This document shows positions 25,450 to 37,632 of a stretch of 64,000 nucleotides of DNA, piece after piece. This stretch comes from Cheiracanthium punctorium (taxonomy: Eukaryota > Arthropoda > Arachnida > Araneae > Cheiracanthiidae): positions 496,001 to 560,000 of the forward strand of contig JAWZYV010019552.1 of NCBI GenBank assembly GCA_038373885.1. Reading direction: 5' to 3'. A program made the translations under genes and the position numbers. The notes beneath the pieces were generated by a model. It was not told the DNA's origin and ran no database searches. It saw only the letters and a program-made list of their open reading frames with translations. Each line of letters starts with the position of its first letter. The first letter of the stretch is position 1.

Positions 25450-26065
25450 CCTAGCACTAGAACCGCGAGATGGGTCATTTTGACCCAAAACCTGATTTGA
25501 TTCTGTTTTTTTTCAAGAAGTTACGAACTGAAATTTTGAAAAAATCGTGACTTTACCTAACTTTATGTTATTAATTATCTGTAAAAAATTAAAGCTCGTA
25601 ACTTTTATCTGTTTTTTGTTTTTAATATGTATACCTGATATCGCGGAATGGGTCATTTTGACACAAAACTTCCCATGAGTCTGGAATCCGAAGTTCAAAT
25701 TAAATAAATGTCATGTCATTATCATTCATAAAATGAACGGTAATGACATAATAAATGATATAATAGCGTACCATTATGTCATTTTCATTGCAACATGAAT
25801 TTACAAGTCGGGTCCATTTGACCCATACCGCTGTTTTAGGTATACCTATCTAAAGCGACGTGGTTCTAATAAGAATTATAGCAACAATATTTTTGTACTT
25901 TTAATGTAATATTAAACTTAATACGAATGTTAAGACTGAACTAATGTCATTACCGTTGAAATATAACATTATTGTTGCATTGCAACGTGAATTCTACAAG
26001 TTGGGTCAATTTGACCCAGCCCGTGGTTTTAGGTATATCTGAAACACCGCGGTTCTAGTGCTAGG
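25450..26065. mobile_element. TIR element with repeated GGGTCA..TGACCC palindromes
   Basis: The ends are CCTAGCACTAGAACCGCG and CGCGGTTCTAGTGCTAGG, a perfect 18-bp inverted pair. GGGTCATTTTGACCC or a close variant occurs near 25475, 25650, 25811 and 26004, each itself palindromic. No transposase remnant. The superfamily is uncertain; TTAA is absent. Confidence 0.75.
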
Positions 26066-26364
26066 CCCGGACCTACCGGGCCTAGTGGAAAATCAGGGCT
26101 TGTACGTAGGTTATATTAGGTATCCTAATTGCACGTGTATAGTTTTTTGGCAGGGAGCCCCAAAAGTCTTGTTGGAGGTGCTAATCGATTTCGAACTAAA
26201 CAAAACGGACCTATCTGAGTGAGATTTATTAAAGAATGCTCTGTGCCAAAAATATAGTGTAGGCAACATTTATAGTTGCTGTACAGGGGGATAAAAAAAT
26301 CTCTCATAGATTTTAGTTTTAAGGACACTGAATAAATTTATAATACTTCGGTCTCCTAATGGCT

Positions 26365-26533
26365 TTAACCTCATCGTTCCCAGGAAAGATGCTGCTACAG
26401 CAATTGCTTGCAGGCTTGGGTCTCTGTAAGCCTCTCTGGGCAGTTCGAATTCCATTGCCGGGAAGCAACGATGGCCACAAAAGGAGGAACCGCTGCGGTC
26501 GCATCTTTTCAACGATGGTAGCGAGCAGGTTGA
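26365..26533. mobile_element. Worn TTAA MITE related to 22208-22382
   Basis: The left end TTAACCTCATCGTTCCC and right end AACGATGGTAGCGAGCAGGT match the ends of the 22208 copy; the right TTAA has decayed to TTGA. The interior shares GGGAAGCAACG and CTTGCAGGC-like words. Confidence 0.6.
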
Positions 26534-26539
26534 TCATTC

Positions 26540-28290
26540 GTTAAGCAGCAGTGTAAACGCCAACGTGTTGGAAAGTGTTTCGCAACATCCGCACGCTAAG
26601 CATCATTTTATAGTGTACTGTTTTCGTCTAGGCTCTTCCCTTCATCTCAGTTGTCTGTAATTCACATTCTAGTGGCTAAAGTATTTAAATTTTAGTTAAA
26701 CAGCAAAATGAAATACAGATGTCCCGCTGCGAAATGAGATAAACACTTCGTAATCCAGCCGATGTCGCTGTAAATGTTTAAGCTATACATTTGGCATATT
26801 TAAGAGAAAGTCGTACTATACATATATGTATATGTACACAGTAACAACGAAACATTAAAACAAATATGTACATTTGTCCTTCATATCCTGACCTCTATAT
26901 AACTAATATATCTCTATCAATATCTAACTGGTAATGCTAATGAAGACTTTATCACAGTTTGAAGAAGCTACATTTTTTCTTTTTTACTGAGTTATGTACT
27001 GACTACGTGTGCATGAACATATAAATGCAGTAGTGTGCTCGTCAAACTTTGGTGTGCTGGTTTTTTTTTTCAGGCAAGTACAAGTATTACATATTACATA
27101 ATGGCTACGTAAATGCACTTAGAGAAAATTTTAAATAAAGTAGGAAGGACCGCTACTCCTGTAATGCTATAACACCTTCATGCAAATCTTTTCTTTTGCA
27201 CCCATTCCTTTCACAGAGGAGAGCTCTGCGGACATTTATTTAATCCTTTAAGGTGTTGAATCAGCTTCAGTATGTTCCCTTTTCACAATAATAATAATAA
27301 AAACGCTACTCTTGTTCTTTTCTTGAGAGATAGAACGCTTTTAGACTACAGTGCTGCCATCTGTCAGCAGTAGAAAGAGTGATGAAATAGTGAACATTTT
27401 AAAATTAAATTTAAAATTGCCTTTATGATAATTAAAAAAAATACAAAAAAGAGACATACTGACGCTGACGACTTTTCATTTCAGTATGTTACTTTTGTAC
27501 ATAAAAAAAAATCTCATTTTATTCTTTCTTGTGAGATAGAACGCTTTTAGATTCGCTGCAAAGCACTAAAAAATTTTTAATTAATTAAAAAAAGTTTGTT
27601 TCTTAAAAAAAAATAAAAAGGGACAGTGACTCTAAAAGGGTTAAATAATATTTTAACATCTCATTTGTTTCAGCAAAATCAATATTTATTTTAACATACT
27701 ATCTGTATTTGTGAAATATAAGTCCAACTATGGTTATATTTAGCAGACGTTACTATAATCGTTAACTAAGTGCGAGTGTTTTATTCTTTGTGCAATGTAC
27801 AATTCACACAGCGGTCCTCTAAATATGTATAGTATATATATTGTGTAAAAATATGAAACACACATTCGCTATTACTATTACTATACATGAAATTATGTTG
27901 AATGTATTAAAACTCATGTACACGTGTTTGTTACCTTTAAACAGCTAACATGTTTTCGTAATATTTTTTACTTAAACATATATAAAAGCTCTTTTTAAAT
28001 GTTATATGTGAAAGTAAGGTTGTACTGAGAATATGTCGATGCTGGATATAGTTTTTAATGACGTGTAACGGCACGTTAAATATAATATACCGACAGAGAC
28101 TGCACCCAAACTAACAGCCAAGCCCGTAAAAATACGAGTTTTTTACATTGCGAACTGACGTTTAACGGCTGTGGCCTATCGAATCAACCCGTTGTGTCTT
28201 CTGATGTCTTTTATAGCCGTGCAATTAAAAAACACAGCCTTTTCAGACAGATGTACAATTGTTCTAATCCAGGGTTGTTCAGCATTTTTT
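26540..28290. other. No gene recognised
   Basis: AT-rich DNA. A direct repeat GAGATAGAACGCTTTTAGA occurs near 27329 and 27533. TTAATCCTTTAAGG (about 27240) and AAAAGGGTTAA (about 27635) could be the ends of a TTAA element, but the match is weak. Confidence 0.4.
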
Positions 28291-28666
28291 TTTTCTCTTA
28301 AAGCGAGGTGGTTGCGCAGCGAAACCACCTCTTTCTAACGCTTTCAACTGTTATGGTTAAATGGACCCAAAGTCGAGAAAGTGCATCCGCTGCCATCTCT
28401 CGAGTTACCTACCAGCAACATGGCGGCCGATCGAATTGCCCGTCCGCGCTACAGAGCTCAAGTCCTTTCTTTGACACGCCGGATGTGCGGCAGCGCACCT
28501 CTGGCTATGTCAAAAAGCCACACAGACGGCTGTGTCAAAAAAAAAAAGGACTTAAGATCTGTAGCACGCTATCGGCGATTCGATCGACTGCCCTGCTGCT
28601 GGTAGGTAACTCGAGAGATGCAACTTTTTCAGTGTTGGTCATTTTATAAAGTTGTTCTTCTATATA

Positions 28667-29459
28667 GCGAGTGCGTCAAAAGTTCGTGCAAACTTAAAAA
28701 AAACATTAAAAAAGAACAAATGATGATAAAAAAGTGCGATTTGCACGAATGGCATCAGAAAGAGGACGGATTTTTTTAAGAAAAAAACCCCCGAATAGTT
28801 TAAAAAAGGACCCATAGGTGGCGCTGCTATGCAAACACCAAGATGATTTATGCAAGTTAAGGTTGTCAATAAAACACTTAAATGCACGTGGACTCTTCAA
28901 CGGATGCCAACATCATGCTGTCGTTTCAGGATAAAGCGTTGATTATCACGCTCTTTTATAAGAATGACGCAGGCGCGTAGCCAGGAAAATTTTCCGGCGG
29001 GGGGGGGGGGAGTATGTGCCTGAAAATTTTTTCGGGGGAGGGGGATATGAACTTATTTGTGTATAAATAGACGGAATTTCATCACTAATCCAAAAATTTC
29101 GGGGGGGATATATCCCGATATCCCCCCCCTGGCTACGCCTCTGGAATGACGTATCAGCAGCAGACGCAATGGCGAAATTTCGCACTGCAAAATAAATGTT
29201 TGAAAATATAGAATTCTGTTGGCGTTGTGTTTCTGCTTATTTTATTTTAATGCATACCTGATTTGCATTAATTTGCTTCACAACATATTCAACATCAGCG
29301 TCACCTATCGGTCATTTTTGAACTTTTTTTTTGTGTGTGTGTGTTCTTAAAAAAATCCACCCTCTCTCTGATGCCATTCGTGCGAACCAGACACTTTTAT
29401 CATCATTTATTCTTTTTTAATGATTTTTTAAAGTTTGCACGAACTTTTGGCGCATCCGA
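28667..29459 (+). pseudogene. Non-autonomous mariner-like relic with transposase start
   Basis: TA at 28665-28666 and 29460-29461; inverted repeats over roughly 120 bp (GTCAAAAGTTCGTGCAAAC inside both ends). If the hAT MITE at 28970-29143 and one target copy are skipped, the sequence reads MLSFQDKALIITLFYKND continued by SAADAMAKFRTAK and then a stop. This is the N-terminal helix-turn-helix start of a mariner-type transposase. The rest of the gene is missing, so it is a deletion derivative. Confidence 0.75.
28970..29143. mobile_element. hAT-like MITE with perfect 8-bp target duplication
   Basis: The ends are CAGGCGCGTAGCCAGG and CCTGGCTACGCCTCTG. GAATGACG is duplicated at 28962-28969 and 29144-29151. 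G-rich and C-rich runs lie just inside the ends. Related copies are at 37905-38076 and 60945-61113. Confidence 0.85.
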
Positions 29460-29490
29460 TAGGAGTGAAAATGGTTGCGCGTTAAAGGGC

Positions 29491-31194
29491 TGGTAAGTAA
29501 AAGTTCTAAAAATGCTTAAGTTTGCTAATGAATACTTAAAAACACTGCATTTAGTTGACGTTAAAATAATCTCTAATTTGCAGTGTTTTTATTATATCCG
29601 TGGAAAAATAAATATATTTTTTTTTAATCGACCCTCTTGATTTATTCCGATTGATTTCAAAATATGGCTTACTCGAAATTAAACCTTTAGGAGGGGACAC
29701 ATCGCTTAGAAAGTGGGATAACGCCGTTGTTGCATATAGATGGCGCAACAGCTCACCCCGGTCACTGATGGTGTTGCCATCGAAGAGAAGACGCTATTTA
29801 AAAGGTGTTTACTTATATACTTACGCACTCAAACAAACAGTATTTACATTTCTTTCATGCGACGATCCATTTTAACACAGTTTCAAATTCCCGCTATACT
29901 GAAACTCACATCAAAATATTAGATTCATGTTAACACAAAAAATGCGAACAAAGCCACGTACTAAAAATATCTAACTTTTAAACTTAACACTTAACCTTAA
30001 CACTTTAAACCCTATACACTTTAGTGGAAGCTTCTCCTCCTGTTCGGTGTATTGCTAGTGGCCACATTTGTTTCTTCTACAAAAATAACAACTACGCATA
30101 CGTTCAAGCTATACAGTATACCGACAAGAAAAAATATGTATCTATAGCGTGCTTAGAAAGTATACTGCAACTGTATCACAATTAAAACGTCACAATACGC
30201 ATTGAAACGTTCATCAAAACAAGAAGTTAAGAAGCATCTTGGTCAAAATGGTTTCACGTAGGAGGTCATACTACTATCAAAATAAATAACACTCGATTTA
30301 TTAATTTATTCATATTCATATTCATTCCTCTACATGTAAATAAACTCACGTGTGTATTCGAGTCTTCTACGAAACAGCTGGGTTTGAGATTTTGATCACT
30401 TAAGTGAAAAATATACGTTTATGTAAGAGGGGAAAAGTCGGGATTACTTCAAAAAAATCTAAAAAAATCCACCCATTTCCCAACTTTTAGTAACATTTTA
30501 TTTTAATTTACTTTAAATTTAATTTATTTTTTACTTTTCAGCTCAAAAAAAAAGATCGAGTTTAAAAACTGGATAGTAAGATTTTTAAATGTTTCTTTAG
30601 TTTCACTTTCAAATTTCAGGATATATATATTCATTTTTTAATTTTGTCATTTTATTTTTTGTGTGTGAACTATGAAACATATATTCTTAAATTTCATCTT
30701 TTTATCATGACATTTATTTTTTCATTTCAAAAAGGGGAAAAATGTGTCGATAATCTCGGTTTGTTTTACTTTCATAAATAAAGGTGAATGAAGGCATGAT
30801 ATTTGAAAAGGCTTTTTCAAATATCCCCCGCTCTACCCCAATATTCTTTTGTCTTTTCGCTCGGGGATGCAATCCCAATCCCACTGGATCCCGCACAAAT
30901 GTTCTCTGGATTATAAACGTAAATTGAAACTGAAAAATAATTTATTTTTATTACAATTTCAAGCCGCATTACCAATATTTTCTCAACCTAAAATTTTTAC
31001 ATATTTATGTATCTCATCCAGCCATGCATGAATCAATAATTACAAATTTTAATTTAAAGTTTTATTTTCTTTTATTTATCTGTCTAATGGAAGTCTGCAT
31101 GAGACATTGTAATCTAAATTTTTCGCTCCCTCCCCAAATGAAATGAAATATTTCATACTAATTTATCTTTTAGCAAGAAATCACGAATCGATTA
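29491..31194. other. No gene recognised
   Basis: AT-rich DNA with several poly-T and poly-A runs. The open frames are short and appear random. Confidence 0.45.
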
Positions 31195-32007
31195 CAGTAG
31201 AACCCCGATCTATCGTTCCCGCATTTATCGTTTTCCCGTATGGATCGCTTTATTTCTATGGTCCCTGCACAAATTGTATTTACATAATGTTAAAGAAACC
31301 CGCATGCAAACAGCATGTCCGTCATAAAGTGACATTCCCGTGTTCATCGTCGCGAAATTTTACTCCTGACCAAAATGAATTGGAAGGTTAAGTGGATCCA
31401 CATGACATACAAACTTAAATTATTTCTTGGTATGATTTCTTGGTTTGAGGATAATCTGATGAACAGTGGTGGGATGTAGCAGAGGGTGTATATACTGTGA
31501 AATTTAATGATTCTATTTCCATTAATCAAGTCGTCGCGCATCCTAATTATGGAAGAAATGCAAAAAATGAAAATAATGGCGAAGTAGAGGATATTGTTCA
31601 TGCCGATGAGACTGATCCACACTAATACTAAGCTTCTCTGAAGTAATGAAGGCATTTGAATCTTTATGGACTTTTTTTTATACAAACATGAAATCGCAGA
31701 AAAGGACCAGAAAAGTATTGTAAATCTTTGAAGATTTGCCGATTAACTTAAAAAATGCTGAAAAACCTAACATAAAATTACTGATTTTTTAAAATAAATA
31801 TCACTTATAATTTTCATCTTCGATTTATTTGTTTTACAACTTTGTAAAAATTAGTATTTGCTGGTATGCAATCATTGCGTGTATGCATAAGCATTGTTTT
31901 CTTTGTATTTTGACTTTAATCCACATTTGTCGTTTTCCCGCATTCATCTTTTATTTATTTTTTTTCCCTATGCTCTCCAAGAAAAACGATGAATCGGGGT
32001 TCTACTG
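31195..32007 (+). mobile_element. pogo/Tigger-like non-autonomous element, copy 1
   Basis: TA at 31193-31194 and 32008-32009. The ends are CAGTAGAACCCCGATCTATC and GATGAATCGGGGTTCTACTG. Inside, on the plus strand near 31575-31625, a degraded reading frame ends EVEDIVHADETDPH and a stop, resembling the acidic tail of a DDE_1 (pogo-type) transposase. The second copy, 48030-48841, is almost the same length and lies in the opposite orientation. Confidence 0.78.
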
Positions 32008-32009
32008 TA

Positions 32010-33091
32010 TGAAAAAAGTGTTCATTTTAGGTTTTAATTTTTTAGTTCACGCTTTTATTATTTTACTAAAATCAAATCAAGACTAGGAAACGATTCATTG
32101 GACTTTATTTTTACGTTCTTTTTTCAGCAACTAAGAAAATAACAATAAGTATGTTAATGTACCTATAAATTTTATATTTCTGTAAATTATTTTCTTTACA
32201 TAAAATTAAAATTCGCGTTAAAATCTTTTTCCTTTTTTACATTTCTCTCTGTAATCAGTTGTTGAATTAATTCTACGCCCGAGGGAAATATTTATCTGAA
32301 GTTTGTCATTCAAAGTTTCCGTGGGATCCAGCATTACTGCCGGATCAATAAATCTCAATCCCGAAATCCCGCGAAACGAAAAACAGGGCGGGATTGCATT
32401 TGTGACGAAGTCCACATATTTTTCGTGTCTTAAAATAATATTTTTTTTTTTTTTTGTTTCGTCTTTCTAAATCAAATATTCCGTATTAATCTCTCTCTCC
32501 ACTTTGTTTTTCGGCTCGATAAAATGTTCTTCCTTGTGCGCGTCGGTATGTCTGGGATTTCGAGGTTCCCCTTCTAAATTAATTTCCCTTTAGCACATGC
32601 TATGTAAGTTCTTGGTGCCTCTCGGTCGTCCGTCTTTGCTTTCTCACGGGGGTTGTAGGCCTTTGTTTTGGCGATCGCCAAATTCTGGCACGTCTGTCTT
32701 GGCGATATGCATTTAACCCGTTTGTTTCAAATTTTTATATTTATAACGCCTACCGGACAGTGGTTGTCGCGTGGCCAGTGTCTTATGAATGGCTCATCAT
32801 TTACTCGCCAACCTGTAAAAAGCTGGCAGCTTTGTAAGAAGTTTTTAGTATACTTCTCGATAGCTCTCCGTCAGAGGAGGTTGTGTTCGATAGTTATGGT
32901 ACTACGGCATGCCGTGTGGCCGGAACGATTCGATCAGTGCCTGGTGTTATTTTCTACAGTAGGAATGTACTGTATGAGTTTGAACTTTTTTCCTTTAAAA
33001 CTGTTTTCCTGATACCTCCAATAAAAGTAACTTTTTAGAATTCGAGTCGTCTGCCTGTTTTCCAAGTCTTCAGCGTAACTCATGGATTTTA
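32010..33091. other. No gene recognised
   Basis: AT-rich DNA; GGCGATCGCC and TTGGCGATATGC at about 32670-32712 resemble the GGCGA palindrome words found in the LTRs. A minus-strand frame at 32415-32218 shows no family features. Confidence 0.4.
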
Positions 33092-33575
33092 TTAACCCTT
33101 TAAGGCGCAGTGATCCCGCTCTGGGAACACCCAACTCTGACGTTTGACTGTTGCAGTCACGGAGAATAGATTGGATTCTATGAAATAATGCGGGTGACAT
33201 AGCTCAACGAAATCCTTAATTTTAGCACGTCATTCCGTAAAAAATGTCACGATTATTTCAACAGCACTGACATCTGCTAAGAAATGGAAGAATGCGAGAA
33301 CGGCTAGAGAGATTGCCCAATGCTGAAAAAAGGGCAGCCGTTGCCATCGATCGACTTAACTACCAGCAAGATAGCGGACGAACGAAACGTTCATCGCGTG
33401 CCACAGATCGAGAGACCCTTTTTTGACGACAGCTGGCTGTGCGGCGCACAGCAGCTGTCGTCAAAAAGGGTCTCTCGATCTGTGCACGCGATGAACGTTC
33501 GTTCGTCGCATCTGAGTCGATCGATGGCAACGCTGCCCTTTTTTCAGCATTGGAAAGGATTCGCCTCAAGGTTAA
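33092..33575. mobile_element. TTAA foldback element, copy 1
   Basis: TTAACCCTTTAAGGCGCAG on the left, CGCCTCAAGGTTAA on the right. The inner arms run from AATGCTGAAAAAAGGGCAGC to GCTGCCCTTTTTTCAGCATT around a centre of AGCTGGCTGTGCGGCGCACA. The outer part (AACACCCAACTCTGACGTTT) is shared with the copies at 40113 and 50209. TTAA with CCC-starting ends suggests piggyBac mobilisation. The open frames here are artefacts of the hairpin. Confidence 0.8.
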
Positions 33576-34539
33576 CACATACGTTAGTAAAACGACGAGG
33601 AAGTTCTTATCGACTCCGACACGCCCTCACATAAACTATGGAAAAATATGTGAACTTCGTCACAGCATTCCCTACTTTTCGCCCCATGTATTTTTTTTTT
33701 TAAATAACTCTGTAAAAAGAGTACACTTTAAAAGTTATCAAGGGTCACCCATACTGAACCTTATCCATGATAAAATTCCGGCGCCCCCTAAAGCCCGAGG
33801 CCAGGGACAATTTCCCCTCCTGCAACCCCCCCCCCTTTTCGGCGGACCTCCCTACAGCAGGAGTAGCACTGAAGGTTTCAGGAGGTCGTCGCCGGTCTCG
33901 AGTGTTTTTGACGATTTAATTTTAGTATGACCCCCTAACAAAACACCACGCACGAAACGCAATAAAGATTCAATCAAGAAATAATATTTTTAATGCTATC
34001 CCTGAAGTAAACTATCTGCTATGATGAAGGAGAAAGTTGTTAGCATAATTATTAAGTTAGCTAACACCCTCTCTGCATGGTTAAAACGTTTCTCAACTGA
34101 TATTTTAATTAAAACATTAGAATAATTATTATTAATTCAGGAGCGGATCCCAGGAATTGGGGGTGTTTGTATTCCCATCCCCCTTCCTTGAACATTTGAT
34201 CCAAAAATCGGATGAACTGTTCGGAAGTTTAAATTATCAATGAACACGGGTTAATACAAGAATGCTGAATAAAAACTTGTGTTAAAAGGTAAAATTAATT
34301 TTAATTCAGTCAACAGATTAAAAATTGACTTTAGGAGGTTTCAGTATTTTACTTTGTAAAATAACACCCGTAAAATGTATACTAAGCCAAAACAACTCTT
34401 ACGGGTTCTTCAGTTTCAAAAAAGGCCTTGTTGGAGCTTTTTAGAACTGAAGAAGAGTGGACCTTTTGTGAAGTCTGATCTAAGTATCTCTTTGTATGCT
34501 TGTTTTTTTAAACAAGGTTTTTCATTAATGTTACAGGTT
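33576..34539. other. No gene recognised
   Basis: Mixed AT-rich DNA with a C-run near 33825. An open frame through 33439-33930 is mainly hairpin arm of the foldback element plus low-complexity sequence. Confidence 0.4.
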
Positions 34540-34716
34540 TAGCATATCTGCTATTGTTACTGAAAAGACGCAGAGATAAAAATTCCCCTTCTGGGACCAG
34601 CGTTTGTGGTCTTTGAATGTCCTCAAACGGTCATTCAACTGTGCATTTATTGCTGAGATGAAACATTGGCTATAGACGGTGCTGCGCCTTTTCGGTGATG
34701 GGAGCGAACAAGTTAA
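34540..34716. mobile_element. Probable worn TTAA MITE related to 22208-22382
   Basis: The right end GGTGATGGGAGCGAACAAGT then TAA closely matches the 22208 copy. The left end is degraded and was placed by length only. Confidence 0.42.
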
Positions 34717-35064
34717 ACGTGGGTACAACATTAAAAAAGAGTTTTAAAAAAGAATGACACATCTGTGATAACATACCTCGCCATGCTTATCTATTTCTCC
34801 CATCCCAACCTTAAAACATTCCTGGATCCGCCATTGATATATGTATTACAGAAAAATTTTCTCGACACATGATCACAGTAAAATCTTGACATAAGGAATT
34901 TAAGAAACTAAACATACATTTCTTAATTCTGAGAAATTCGTTAAAGTAAAATAATTTCATTATAACTCATTTTATTCAATAATTTATCGTTTCTTTTTTA
35001 AAAAATTACTTTATGTAAATCTAAAGTGTTCGTGAAAGTGAAGCTCGCAGTGGCGAGATTTTGC

Positions 35065-35590
35065 TGTAGAGTAAATTCTCGGTATAACGAATTCCAAGGG
35101 ACCGTAGATAGGATCCGTAGTACTGAAAAATTCGTTATAGTGAAATTATTATAACTTAGTAAATTCTGTAACGAATTCCAGGACCGAAATAGGATCGTAG
35201 CACTGAAAATTCGTTATAGTGAATTTAATTAAACTTAGTAAATTCTCGGTATAACGAATTCCAAGGGACCGAAGATAGGATTCGTAGCACTGAAAAATTC
35301 GTTATAGTGAAATTTAATTATAACTTTAGTAAAATTTCTGTATAACGAATTCCAAGGGACCGAAGATAGGATTCGTAGCACTAAAAAATTCGTTATAGTG
35401 AAATTTAATTATAACTTTAGTAAAATTTCTGTATAACGAATTCCAAGGGACCGAAGATAGGATTCGTAGCACTGAAAAATTCGTTATAGTGAAATTTATT
35501 ATAACTTAGTAAATTTCTGTATACGATTCAAGGGACCGAAGATAGGATTCGTAGCACTAAAAAATTCGTTATAGTGACTGTAACTTTAGT
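35065..35590 (+). repeat. Tandem array of an 84-91 bp inverted-repeat unit
   Basis: About six copies; AATTCCAAGGGACCG or a variant lies near 35090, 35174, 35258, 35348, 35439 and 35525. Each unit has TATAACGAATT and, about 50 bp later, its inverse AATTCGTTATA, so each can fold alone. The words resemble ends of pogo-like elements. Confidence 0.8.
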
Positions 35591-35911
35591 TTGTACGCTA
35601 GAATTTTCTTTTGGACTGTATATTTTACTCGTTCATCAGAAATATTTGTAAAAGTTGTGGCGAGATTTTACTACTGTATAACCATTTCAAAAGCAGATAG
35701 ATTCTTCAGGGACGTCATGCGCTGCAATCAACTTTATGTACATTTTGAAACAAGAGTTCTAGCTACAAAAGAGTTTAACTTGTTCTCATTGCACTTACGT
35801 AAGGCTGAATTAAATGCTACTTTGATGTTTTTTTTATCTTTTGGAACGTTTTCAATGCTAAAATTGGTATGCATCCTTTTAAATAAATAGCTGAATATCA
35901 TACTACATAAA

Positions 35912-36195
35912 TTAACCCATTTGTGCCTGGATATTTTTGCGACTTTCTTCGATTTTTACTGATAACAGAAATAATAGATAAATTTCTGATGTCAACTTCT
36001 TGAACAAGGAATGATTTATTTTAAAATAATTTTGCATAAAAATCGAAATATCAACATCCTACTGGGTCATGTTAAAATATTGTGCGGAGTTGAGGCTCAA
36101 TACTCATGAATAAAGGCTAGGAAAAATAAATAACGTTTTCGACTCATAGCGAAAATGCCGTCCCAAAAAAGGGACGCTAGGCATAAATGGGTTAA
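35912..36195. mobile_element. Small piggyBac-like MITE
   Basis: TTAA at 35912-35915 and 36192-36195; the ends are CCCATTTGTGCCT and AGGCATAAATGGG (12 of 13 inverted matches). The interior is 276 bp with no coding sequence. Confidence 0.82.
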
Positions 36196-37632
36196 TTACA
36201 AATAAATGTTACATAGGCCACTTAATTTTTTTATACCAAAATTTTTACTTATTAGACAGTATATAAAACCCAAAAATTCAAAAATTGTTTGTATATATAA
36301 AAATAAGAAATAAATAACTTCTTCAAATAACTTTTTCTCTTTTAAGAAATAATAACTTATTTTTGGAACACGAATCAGTTTTCACAAAAAAAACGTTAAA
36401 AGAAGGTTAAGAAACAAGGTTAATGATTTAATTCTTCTTTTAAAATGATTATGAAGGATTCACGAACGTAGAATTTGACAAGCTGCATTGTGCCACGAGT
36501 TTTCGAATCATCGTGATGTACACTATCACTCCTAAAATTTGTAAACAATTACCACTCCTAAAATTTGTCTCTTGCCATGCTGCGTATATCTATTAATAGC
36601 AATAAGAACCAACTTCAAATTAACCTAGATTACAAACTATTCACGTAACGGTCATTTTTAGAAACCGGTAGAAGGTTTCGTAGACAATGACAAACTAAAC
36701 AATTTATGTTTAATAGTTGTTCAAAGATAATAAAAGTCAGTAAATAATGACTAGTTAAAAAATAATTAGTAAGACACATACGTTAACTGTAAACACAATC
36801 TAAGCGGACATCTTTTGTATTTAAAGGAACGGGTATTTTCAAAAGTAGTTTAAAAAGCACATTTACGACACTTGGAAATTTACACAATAAATAAATTCTA
36901 TAATGTCTATAATTATATATTTTAAAAATGTAACTAAAATATTTAATGAATTCCAAAAGAGATCAACATAGTTAAAATATCCATTTTTATCAAGACAACA
37001 GTTTTTCAACATATCACATATGCAAGTATAAATACACAGTAAAACCCAACTCAATGGAAACCTATTTTAAAGGGGAAAAAAAAACTTCATCTTATATACC
37101 CTGTATTTATAAATAATCATTTCACATGAGGCAGTTTTAGGCGTGTTAAAAATAGCAACTCGATTCACAAATGCACACTGGAAGCCATGTACATAATGAA
37201 ACTAATGCATGTGAATAAAAGGCATTGCAGCAGCGTATATCAGTTCGTAAATTTTATTTTTTGAGTGGGTTTATTGAAAATCGACCTTAACAGGTGATAG
37301 TCGACGAAAAAAAAGTGTTTTACAGGTATTTTTTAGCTTTTCAGTACTGTTTTTTTTGTCTACCTGGCGGAAGGGCGAATCATTTTTCAGGGTTGCCAAT
37401 TTTCGGTGATGTATCGCCAAGCTTAGCTCCAAAAAATAAGTCCCTAAAACAGGACAAAAATACAAAGACATTTCGAGACAATTAATAATTTTGAAAATGG
37501 ACTCTGAGAAGTGGGCTGGACTGCTACGTAGAAAATCGATCAACCCATCCGAAATTATACAAGAAAAGCTTGTAATAATAATAATAAAAACTTTTCAGTA
37601 CACTTTTCTTTTCAACTTTAGCTTCCAGTGTC
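36196..37632. other. No gene recognised
   Basis: Very AT-rich DNA. GCCAATTTTCGGTGATGTAT and CGCCAAGCTTAG at about 37385-37425 echo the GGCGA palindrome words. No exon-like frame was found. Confidence 0.42.

Larger units (their letters stand above)
28293..29490. mobile_element. TTAA-type foldback element split by a mariner relic
   Basis: A long internal inverted repeat runs from about 28370 to 28640 (for example TCTCGAGTTACCTACCAGCA against TGCTGGTAGGTAACTCGAGA). The right flank resumes after the mariner insertion as GGAGTGAAAATGGTTGCGCG, which matches the flank of the related copy at 62440-62642. It belongs to the foldback family seen at 33092, 40113 and 50209. Confidence 0.65.

Noticed and set aside
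28308..28649. 113-residue open frame with QRNHLFLTLST start
   Set aside because: It lies wholly within the foldback element arms; the opposite arm gives the mirrored frame.
33439..33930. 163-residue plus-strand open frame
   Set aside because: It runs through the arm of the TTAA foldback element and a C-rich run; no domain is recognised and the composition appears random.
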